Of a DNA stretch of 64,000 nt, positions 58,700-64,000 are shown one piece after another. This DNA is from Phenylobacterium sp. (GTDB lineage Bacteria > Pseudomonadota > Alphaproteobacteria > Caulobacterales > Caulobacteraceae), in NCBI RefSeq assembly GCF_016124325.1, contig NZ_WGNY01000014.1, positions 186,001 to 250,000 of the forward strand. The letters run 5' to 3'. The stretch's first letter is position 1. Every line of letters starts with the position of its first letter. A model generated the notes under the pieces. That model saw nothing but the letters and a program-made list of their open reading frames with translations. It ran no database searches and was not told the DNA's origin. A program made the position numbers and the translations under genes.

Positions 58700-58744
58700 T
58701 TGACACCTCCGAAAAAATTTCCTCTGACATGAACCGTCAGTCAT
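58700..58744 (+). promoter_or_regulatory. promoter and palindromic operator 2 of first dehydratase gene
   Basis: A perfect TTGACA -35 (58700-58705) is followed after 19 bp by TGACAT (58725-58730). The palindrome ATGAAC-CGTC-AGTCAT (58729-58744) overlaps the -10 and the expected start point. It is the least symmetric of the four related sites. The ATG of the dehydratase lies 55 bp downstream with GGAGAG in front. Confidence 0.5.
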
Positions 58745-58799
58745 GTATCGGAGTGCGTCAGGGCTCCGATGGCATCGGCGACCCTGTCCGGAGAGCGTC

Positions 58800-59996
58800 A
58801 TGAGCCGAATTACCCACGTCGAAGCCACGCACCTGCGCTTCGAGTACGACATGTCCAAGACGTTCAAGACGCCGGCAGGTCCCGTGCACGCCCGCTTCAT
58901 GAGCCTGGTCCGCGTGCGGACCGACGACGGCCGCGAAGGCGTCGGTTCGGCCTACGCCCATCCCGGCGTGGTGCAGGCGTCCGTGGACCACATGGGCCCG
59001 TTCCTGATCGGGCTCGACCCGCGCGAGACCGAGCGCCTTCAGGAGCGACTGAAAGGCGTCAGCGCCTGGTACGGGCGCAAAGGCGGCGCGACCGCCGCCG
59101 TCAGCGGGATCGACACCGCGCTCTGGGATATCCGCGGGAAGATCGAGGGCCAGCCCGTCTGGCGGCTGCTGGGCGGCAAGTCGGGCAAGGCGCCCGCCTA
59201 TGCCTCGGGCAACCTCTACTCGTCGCCCGAGGAGGTCGCCGCCGGCGTCCGACGCGCGATCGATCGCGGGTTCCGGCGCGTGAAGATGCGGGTGGGCTGG
59301 ACCTACGACTACGACGTCGCGGCGATGCGCGCGGCCCGCGCCGAGATGGGCCCCGACAACGACCTGATGATCGACGGCACCCAGCGGTTCACGCCCGAGA
59401 CCGCCCGCGATATCGCCCCGGTGCTGGAGGAGGTGAGGGCGTTCTGGTTCGAGGAACCCTTCGCGCCCGACGAACTCGACCGCTTCGTGGAACTGCGGAA
59501 GGTGCTCGCGCCGCTGGGCGTGCCCCTGGCGACCGGCGAGAACGAGTTCGGCTACCACGGCTTTCGTGAACTGATCCGCGCCGGGGCGGTGGATATCGTG
59601 CAGGCCGACGCCAGCCGGGCCGGCGGGATCACCGAGGTGATGCGCATCGGCAAGCTCGCCGCCGAGCACGGCGTGCGCCTGGCGCCGCACACCTGGTGCG
59701 ACATGGTGGGCGTGGTGGCCAACGCCCACGTGGTCGCCGCGTCGGGGAACGGCGTGACCTGCGAGATCGACCAGACAGGCAACCGCTTCATCGAGGAGCT
59801 TGCGGGCCCCCTCGACATCCAGGACGGCCTGCTCGACCTCGGCGATCGGCCCGGCCTCGGGCTCACGCTCGACGAGGACCTGGTGCGCGATCTGACCGTC
59901 GATCCGTTCCGCATGCCCGACGGCAACTACTGCGACGTGATCTTCGGTCGCGGCCAGACCCGCTACATCGGCGACTACGTTCCCAAGGCGGCCTGA
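58800..59996 (+). CDS. enolase-superfamily acid dehydratase (mandelate racemase subgroup) 1
   Basis: This 398-residue member of the mandelate racemase/muconate lactonizing family has Lys162-x-Arg164 (VKMRVGW) as the base site, metal ligands Asp192 (IDGTQRF), Glu218/219 (FEEPF) and Glu247 (GENEF), and the Asp270-His297 dyad (QADASRAGG, APHTWCD). The D-H dyad puts it in the mandelate racemase subgroup, whose common role is dehydration of sugar acids to 2-keto-3-deoxy acids. The substrate is unknown. It faces the BKACE/SDR/dehydratase operon across a terminator hairpin, with the same type of operator upstream. Confidence 0.9.
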   Translation: MSRITHVEATHLRFEYDMSKTFKTPAGPVHARFMSLVRVRTDDGREGVGSAYAHPGVVQASVDHMGPFLIGLDPRETERLQERLKGVSAWYGRKGGATAAVSGIDTALWDIRGKIEGQPVWRLLGGKSGKAPAYASGNLYSSPEEVAAGVRRAIDRGFRRVKMRVGWTYDYDVAAMRAARAEMGPDNDLMIDGTQRFTPETARDIAPVLEEVRAFWFEEPFAPDELDRFVELRKVLAPLGVPLATGENEFGYHGFRELIRAGAVDIVQADASRAGGITEVMRIGKLAAEHGVRLAPHTWCDMVGVVANAHVVAASGNGVTCEIDQTGNRFIEELAGPLDIQDGLLDLGDRPGLGLTLDEDLVRDLTVDPFRMPDGNYCDVIFGRGQTRYIGDYVPKAA

Positions 59997-60004
59997 GGCC
60001 TCAC

Positions 60005-60027
60005 GGCGGCTGGCCTGGCCAGCCGCC
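60005..60027. terminator. bidirectional terminator hairpin
   Basis: GGCGGCTGGC and GCCAGCCGCC pair perfectly (10 bp) around a 3-nt loop, exactly between the two convergent stop codons. A short C/T stretch follows on the plus strand. Its placement suggests it ends transcription from both sides. Confidence 0.65.
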
Positions 60028-60031
60028 CCCA

Positions 60032-60919
60032 TCAGGTCCGGACGGCTTGCGGCAGGCCCAGGATCTCGCGCGCCGTCGAAGGGGATGCGAGCCGGAAGCC
60101 AAGGTCCTCGATGATCCGGCGCGCCTTCAGGCAGAGCTCGGCGTTGCTCTTCGCGAGCATACCCTTCTCCAGGTAGATGTTGTCCTCCAGGCCCACCCGG
60201 GCGTGGCCGCCCATGATCGCGGCGAGCGCCACCATCGGGAACTCGGTCGGCCCCACGCCGAACGCGGACCAGACCGCGCCGGGGGGCAGCATGCTGACGC
60301 CGAGCTGGATCGCCTCGACGCTGGCCGGCCAGCCGTACTTGATGCCGAGGACGAACGAGAACAGCGCCGGCCCGGAGAACGGCTCGGAGCCGATCAGCTC
60401 GTTGGCCAGCACGAGGTCGCCGGGATTGAAGATCTCGATCTCCGGCTTCGATCCCGCGCCGAGCATGGCCTGCGCCATGATGCGGGTGTTCCGGCGGGTG
60501 TTCATCACCACCTGGTCCCCCGAGTTCATGGTGTTGAGATCGAGGGTGCAGATCTCCGGGCGCAGGGTGAGGATGTGCGGCACCCGCTCGAGGGGCGGCA
60601 GCAGCGAGGTGCCGGGCGCTGCGATCCGCGGATTGTCCGGGTCGGGCAGGTAACGCCCGCCCGGGCCGGTGGTGAGGTTGAGCACGAGATCCTGATTCTT
60701 CTCGCGGATGCGCGAGACCACCTCCGCGTAGTGTTCGGTCTCCATGGAGGGCCGTCCGTCCTCGGGATGGCGCACATGGATGTGCACGACCGAGGCGCCG
60801 ACCTCGGCCGCCTCCAGGGCGGATTCGGCGATCTGCTCCGGGGTGACCGGGAGGTGGGGCGTCTGGTCGGGACGGGTGATGTTGCCCGTCACCGCGCAGG
60901 TGAGGATCACGTCGCGCAT
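60032..60919 (-). CDS. beta-keto-acid cleavage enzyme (BKACE, DUF849)
   Basis: This 295-residue Zn-dependent TIM-barrel enzyme of the BKACE family is related to 3-keto-5-aminohexanoate cleavage enzyme. Family reactions condense a beta-keto acid with acetyl-CoA, giving acetoacetate and a new acyl-CoA. The zinc-binding HxH is His46/His48 in SVVHIHVRHPEDGRPS, and a metal-ligand Glu is probably Glu245 in VGLEDNIYLEKG. LNLTTGPGGRYLP and SGPALFSFVLGIKYG are typical. The substrate depends on the pocket and cannot be told. It is last of three minus-strand genes, 18 bp after the SDR. Confidence 0.9.
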   Translation of the reverse strand: MRDVILTCAVTGNITRPDQTPHLPVTPEQIAESALEAAEVGASVVHIHVRHPEDGRPSMETEHYAEVVSRIREKNQDLVLNLTTGPGGRYLPDPDNPRIAAPGTSLLPPLERVPHILTLRPEICTLDLNTMNSGDQVVMNTRRNTRIMAQAMLGAGSKPEIEIFNPGDLVLANELIGSEPFSGPALFSFVLGIKYGWPASVEAIQLGVSMLPPGAVWSAFGVGPTEFPMVALAAIMGGHARVGLEDNIYLEKGMLAKSNAELCLKARRIIEDLGFRLASPSTAREILGLPQAVRT

Positions 60920-60937
60920 GAGGATTGTCCCTGGAGG

Positions 60938-61708
60938 TCAGAGGCGGCGGCCGCCGTCGACGACGATGGTCTCGCCCGTGGTCATGGTGAGGAGCCGAGC
61001 GGCGGCCAGGACGGCGTTGGCCACCTCGGTGGTGGTCGCCAGCCGGCCGAGCGGCGTGGCCGCGATGGTCCGGTCGATGAAGTCCTGGGGGCGGCCCTGG
61101 GCGAAGTCGGTGTCGAGGGCGCTGGGGGCCACGTTGACGATGCGGATCTCGGGGGCGAGCGCCTTGGCGAGCGAGACGGACATGGCGTCCATCGCGGCCT
61201 TGGCGCCGACATAGGCGATGTTGCTGCCGACCCCGGTGCGCGCCGCCACCGAGGAGACGTTCACGATGCAGGGGGCGTGTCCCGCACGCAGCAAGGGCAC
61301 GAGGTCGCGGATCAGCTTCAGCACGCCCGTCGCGTTGGACGCCATGACGGCGTCGATGAGGCCGTCGTCCAGCCGCTCGATGGCCTTGAGCGGCACCGAG
61401 CGGGTCATGCCGGCGGTGTTCACCAGGATGTCGACGCGCCCGACCGTGGCGGTGAGCCAGGCGACGAATTCCGCGCGCGAGGCCGCGTCGGTGTGATCCA
61501 GCCGGGCCTCCAGCCGCGGGCCGTCCGCAGTGTTGGCGGCCACGCGGCGCGACGCGGCCACCACCCGCGCGCCGAGCGCCTCGGCCTGCCGGGCCACCTC
61601 CGCGCCGATGCCGCCGAAGCCGCCGACCACCACCACGATCTGGTCCTTGAAGCCGTCGGCCAGCAGGCCCTGCGCGTCGCCCACCGGCGCGGGGAGGGCG
61701 CCGCTCAC
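60938..61708 (-). CDS. SDR-family dehydrogenase
   Basis: This 256-residue classical short-chain dehydrogenase has the cofactor loop VVGGFGGIGAEVARQ near 28-42, NTAGM at the NNAG position, SSVAARTGVGSNIAYVGAK with the canonical Tyr-x-x-x-Lys, and GETIVVDGGRRL at the end. It starts at a GTG that overlaps the stop of the second dehydratase (GTGA), so the pair is translationally coupled. A natural role is oxidation of a hydroxy acid to the beta-keto acid that BKACE then cleaves, which is an inference from gene order. Confidence 0.9.
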   Translation of the reverse strand: MSGALPAPVGDAQGLLADGFKDQIVVVVGGFGGIGAEVARQAEALGARVVAASRRVAANTADGPRLEARLDHTDAASRAEFVAWLTATVGRVDILVNTAGMTRSVPLKAIERLDDGLIDAVMASNATGVLKLIRDLVPLLRAGHAPCIVNVSSVAARTGVGSNIAYVGAKAAMDAMSVSLAKALAPEIRIVNVAPSALDTDFAQGRPQDFIDRTIAATPLGRLATTTEVANAVLAAARLLTMTTGETIVVDGGRRL

Positions 61709-62838
61709 AGGTGACGCACGCCGCCATCGGCCGCCCGCGCGGCGCCGTGGGCGAACTTATGGCCGAACGGCTCGTATTGCGCCTGGCGGAGGTAGTCGAG
61801 GTCGAGCGACATGCCGACCCCGGGCGTCTCGGGGATGAGAAGGTAGCCGCCCTCCCGCCGGTTCACCGCCGTCACCACGTCGGTCCAGGGGCGGCGATCC
61901 TCGCGGATGTAGCCCTGGACGTCCCAGTTGCTGGTGCAGGCGGCGAGCTGGATGTGGCAGGCGGTCACCCAGGGGCTGGTGAAGTTGTGGGGCACGATCC
62001 GCTGGTGCCGGGACTCCGCGATCGCCGCGATCTTCCGCAGCTGGGTGAACCCGCCGGCCAGCCCGACGTCGGGCCGCAGGATGGCCACGCCGTGGATGTC
62101 GGAGAACTCGCGGAATTCCCAGATGTTCGAGTTGCGTTCGGCCAGGGCGACCGTGCCCTCGATGCGCGGCGCCAGGGCGGCGGCCGAGGCCACGCTGAAG
62201 GGCTGGATGGGGTCCTCGATGAAGTAGGGCCGCATCGCGCGGAGGTCGGCTGCGAAGACGGCGGCCTGGTCGGGCGTCAGGTTGCGGTGGATTTCGACGG
62301 CGATGTCGATGTCCCACCCGAGCTCGCCGCGGACCTGGTGGACGAGGTCGGCGGTCTCCCGCAGCAGGCGCGCCATCGGCTTGACGGCCCAGTCGCCGAG
62401 GAACGGCTTGATCTTTATGGCGGTGAAGCCCTCCGCCTGCGCCTCGCGCGCCTTGGCGAGCAGTTCGTCGGGCGTGGTCGCCTCGATCAGCAGGATCGCC
62501 CGCACCCGGTCGCGCACCCGGCCGCCGAGCAGGTCCCACACGGGCGCCTGGAGCGCCTTGCCCTTGATGTCCCACAGCGCCTGGTCCAGCGCGGCGAGGG
62601 CGGAGGTGGCGACGGCGTCGCGCATCGAATGCAGCTTGTGGAGGCGTTGGAAGTGGAACTCGGCCCGGCGGGCGTCGGCGCCGACGTATTCCGCGCGCAG
62701 GTCCTCGATGACGGCGCGGGCGGCCTGGGCGTGCGGGAAGTAGGTGCTCTCGCCGAAGCCGGTGACGCCGGATTCCGTGGTCACCGCCACGAACGTCCAA
62801 TGGCCCGCGATGAAGGTTTCGACCGCTTCGATGCGCAC
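61705..62838 (-). CDS. enolase-superfamily acid dehydratase (mandelate racemase subgroup) 2
   Basis: This 377-residue enolase-superfamily protein has Lys142-x-Lys144 (IKIKPF), Glu182-x-His184 (VEIHRNL), Glu208 (IEDPIQP), Glu234 (LAERNSN), Asp257 (LRPDVGLAGG) and His284 (VPHNF). The E-x-H in place of D-x-N is like D-galactonate dehydratase (D-F-H) with Asp changed to Glu. The first gene of the operon, it has a GTG start with GGGAG 7 nt upstream. A longer reading that begins within the operator is unlikely, because the -10 box lies inside it. The substrate is probably an acid sugar or hydroxy acid. Confidence 0.9.
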   Translation of the reverse strand: MRIEAVETFIAGHWTFVAVTTESGVTGFGESTYFPHAQAARAVIEDLRAEYVGADARRAEFHFQRLHKLHSMRDAVATSALAALDQALWDIKGKALQAPVWDLLGGRVRDRVRAILLIEATTPDELLAKAREAQAEGFTAIKIKPFLGDWAVKPMARLLRETADLVHQVRGELGWDIDIAVEIHRNLTPDQAAVFAADLRAMRPYFIEDPIQPFSVASAAALAPRIEGTVALAERNSNIWEFREFSDIHGVAILRPDVGLAGGFTQLRKIAAIAESRHQRIVPHNFTSPWVTACHIQLAACTSNWDVQGYIREDRRPWTDVVTAVNRREGGYLLIPETPGVGMSLDLDYLRQAQYEPFGHKFAHGAARAADGGVRHL

Positions 62839-62860
62839 GCTGAGACTCCCGTTTCCGCGC

Positions 62861-62889
62861 TCTATATGACCCATGGGTCATAATTGCAA
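62861..62889 (-). promoter_or_regulatory. promoter with palindromic operator 3 in its spacer
   Basis: On the minus strand TTGCAA (-35, 62889-62884) and TATAGA (-10, 62866-62861) are 17 bp apart. The perfect 16-bp palindrome ATGACCCATGGGTCAT (62866-62881) fills this spacer. A bound repressor would block RNA polymerase. It drives the dehydratase-SDR-BKACE operon, and it also lies upstream of the divergent TetR gene, so autoregulation is likely. Confidence 0.75.
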
Positions 62890-62992
62890 CGGCTGGTTCG
62901 GCGGGCGCCGGCTGGACCCATGGGCGGATTGCGGCTTAAAGAAATGGCCTGACGCGCAGGTCATCTTCCTGCGCCGGAACAGGGAGTAGCGG

Positions 62993-63727
62993 GTGACCCT
63001 GCCCTACCTCGACATCGAAGTGATCCGCTTCCCGACGTATCTCACGGCGATGGCGGACGAGATCCGGAAGAGCCGCAGCGGCGAGCGCTCGCGCCTGCGG
63101 CTGCTGGCCGCGGCGGCCCGGCTGCTGGAGACCATCCACTACCGCGACCTGCTGGTCGAGCAGGTGTGCCAGGAGGCCGGCGTCGCCAAGGGCACCTTCT
63201 ACATCTACTTCAAGAGCAAGGACGAGTTCCTGCGCGAGCTGGCCAGGCGCTATGTGAGCTTCGAGGTGCAGACCTATCCGCGCCTCTCCTCGAAGAGCAC
63301 GCCTTTCACGAACACCCGCCGATGGGTCTACTGGTACGAAAAGACCTTCGCGGCCAACGTCGGCGTGATGAAGTGCATGGTTCAGATGGGCACGCAGGAC
63401 GAAGAGATGCGCCAGATCTGGCACGAGCGGAACGGGCGGCTCGTCGACCGCTCGCTTATCGGCTGGATGAAGACCCGCCCCGACTCCGACCCCAAGCTGG
63501 AACGGTTCATCCTGCGGACGGCGGGCACGATGATGGATCAGAGCCTCTTCGAGCGTTACGGCGTCCAGACAGGGCAGGGCGTGGAGGATCCGCATGATCC
63601 CGAGTTCATCGTCGACCTGCACGCGTTTATGAACTTCCGAGCCATGTACGGGCACAATCCGCCGGCCGAGGAGTTTTCGGCGGACAGCCCCTTCCGAAAG
63701 TTGATCGAACAGGACGCCGCCGCCTGA
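62993..63727 (+). CDS. TetR-family transcriptional regulator
   Basis: This 244-residue regulator starts at a GTG with AGGGAG. The TetR DNA-binding domain spans about residues 30-85: RLRLLAAAARLLETIHYRDL, then the helix-turn-helix LLVEQVCQEAGVAKGTFYIY and FKSKDEFLREL. An unusual 25-residue extension precedes it. The C-terminal ligand domain shows no recognisable motif. It lies between the divergent dehydratase operon and the downstream lactonase gene; both are preceded by the same palindrome, so it is the obvious candidate repressor. The inducer is presumably a pathway acid or lactone. Confidence 0.92.
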   Translation: MTLPYLDIEVIRFPTYLTAMADEIRKSRSGERSRLRLLAAAARLLETIHYRDLLVEQVCQEAGVAKGTFYIYFKSKDEFLRELARRYVSFEVQTYPRLSSKSTPFTNTRRWVYWYEKTFAANVGVMKCMVQMGTQDEEMRQIWHERNGRLVDRSLIGWMKTRPDSDPKLERFILRTAGTMMDQSLFERYGVQTGQGVEDPHDPEFIVDLHAFMNFRAMYGHNPPAEEFSADSPFRKLIEQDAAA

Positions 63728-63730
63728 TCC

Positions 63731-63759
63731 TTGCAAACGTGACCCGCAAGTCATAAAAG
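63731..63759 (+). promoter_or_regulatory. promoter with palindromic operator 4 in its spacer
   Basis: TTGCAA (-35, 63731-63736) and TAAAAG (-10, 63754-63759) are 17 bp apart. The palindrome GTGACC-CGCA-AGTCAT (63739-63754) fills the spacer, the same design as operator 3. The lactonase ATG is 24 bp downstream. A weaker -10 and one changed base in each arm may mean a lower-affinity site. Confidence 0.65.
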
Positions 63760-63783
63760 GAATCCAGCGGAGGGCTGGAGTCC

Positions 63784-64000
63784 ATGCGGGTTGTTACGGA
63801 CAGGCTGAGGTTTCCCGAAGGCCCGATCGCCCTACCCGACGGCAGCGTCGTGGTGGTGGAGATCGAGGGCCGTGCCCTGACTCGCGTTCGCCCGGACGGC
63901 CGGTTGGAGATCATCGCCGAACTGGAGGGCGGGCCGAACGGCGCCGCCATGGGCCCGGATGGCTGGTGCTACGTCTGCAACAGCGGTGGGTGGATCTACA
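63784..64000 (+). CDS. SMP-30/gluconolactonase-family protein (3' end outside window)
   Basis: Only the first 72 residues are visible. RLRFPEGPIALPDGSVVVVE then GPNGAAMGPDG and GWCYVCNSGG are the opening blades of a SMP-30/gluconolactonase beta-propeller. The FPEGP Glu is the expected first metal ligand and the Asn in GGPNGA the next. Such enzymes hydrolyse sugar lactones to acids, the step before dehydration by the neighbouring dehydratases. It has its own operator/promoter. The right edge of the window cuts it. Confidence 0.85.
   Translation, partial: MRVVTDRLRFPEGPIALPDGSVVVVEIEGRALTRVRPDGRLEIIAELEGGPNGAAMGPDGWCYVCNSGGWIY

Larger units (their letters stand above)
57940..58799. other. 860-bp gene-poor intergenic region
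   Basis: No convincing gene is found between the receptor and the first dehydratase. The frames that exist on both strands show no family motifs and no ribosome sites. The region holds two strong hairpins (58104-58139 and 58295-58327), then an AT-rich stretch (58555-58760) with two palindromic operators and a promoter. Short peptide-like pieces on the minus strand (for example AVASAIGSGQVVAIDETGG) could be relics of a decayed gene, but the evidence is weak. Confidence 0.6.

Noticed and set aside
58030..58730. three overlapping frames of 60-140 codons in the gene-poor spacer
   Set aside because: They have no ribosome sites, no family motif, and cross the operator/promoter region; they are most likely chance frames.
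62839..62874. 12-residue longer N-terminus for the second dehydratase from an ATG inside the palindrome
   Set aside because: That ATG lies in the operator and overlaps the -10 region, whereas the GTG downstream has a good ribosome site.

Overview
The window is about 70% GC, very gene-dense DNA from an alphaproteobacterium. A Tad/Flp pilus (cpa) cluster, TonB-dependent receptors of the long Caulobacterales/sphingomonad type, a TPR-sulfotransferase next to a receptor, and many acyl-CoA and flavin enzymes suggest Caulobacteraceae, most likely Phenylobacterium or a close relative. That genus is inferred from gene content and style. No rRNA, tRNA, insertion sequence, prophage or CRISPR array was seen.

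Layout. 1-3.3 kb: the 5' part of a minus-strand Tad pilus operon (cpaB, cpaC, partial cpaE). 3.6-7.1 kb: aldo/keto reductase, a family III CoA-transferase like 2-methylfumaryl-CoA isomerase, and a MATE transporter. 7.2-14.4 kb: a leucine/branched acyl-CoA degradation block, with acyl-CoA synthetase and both methylcrotonyl-CoA carboxylase subunits on one strand and acyl-CoA dehydrogenase plus enoyl-CoA hydratase diverging from them. 14.4-19.9 kb: a secreted amidohydrolase and glcDEF (glycolate oxidase). 20-25 kb: an old-yellow-enzyme homologue, a paired diheme cytochrome and beta-helix protein of unknown function, a GNAT acetyltransferase and adenine deaminase. 25.1-31.9 kb: a tightly overlapped DUF4129/DUF4350/MoxR/DUF58/SpoIIM-like/RDD membrane cluster. 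32-38 kb: dipeptide epimerase, TPR-sulfotransferase, TonB-dependent receptor and a crotonase. 38.2-44.4 kb: pabB-pabC (folate), an omega-aminotransferase, an MFS transporter and a luciferase-like monooxygenase. 44.5-52.7 kb: a small proline-rich peptide, a Nudix hydrolase, a second old yellow enzyme, a three-gene operon (unknown protein, hotdog-like protein, SDR with an enoyl-ACP-reductase-type active site), a CYP153 alkane hydroxylase, a PhyH dioxygenase and frmA. 52.7-57.9 kb: a formylglycine-generating-enzyme-like lipoprotein beside an ECF sigma/FecR/STN-receptor signalling set. 57.9-58.8 kb: a gene-poor spacer with two strong hairpins.

58.8-64 kb: a catabolic island with two enolase-superfamily acid dehydratases, a beta-keto-acid cleavage enzyme, an SDR, a TetR regulator and the start of an SMP-30 lactonase. 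Four near-identical palindromes (core ATGACC-N4-GGTCAT) lie in its promoter regions. In two of them the palindrome exactly fills a 17-bp spacer between a TTGCAA -35 and a -10 box. I read this as a locally controlled, probably undescribed catabolic regulon, and it is the most interesting feature of the window.

Reading frames, motifs and palindromes were read directly from the sequence. Family assignments rest on remembered motifs, since no database search was possible.
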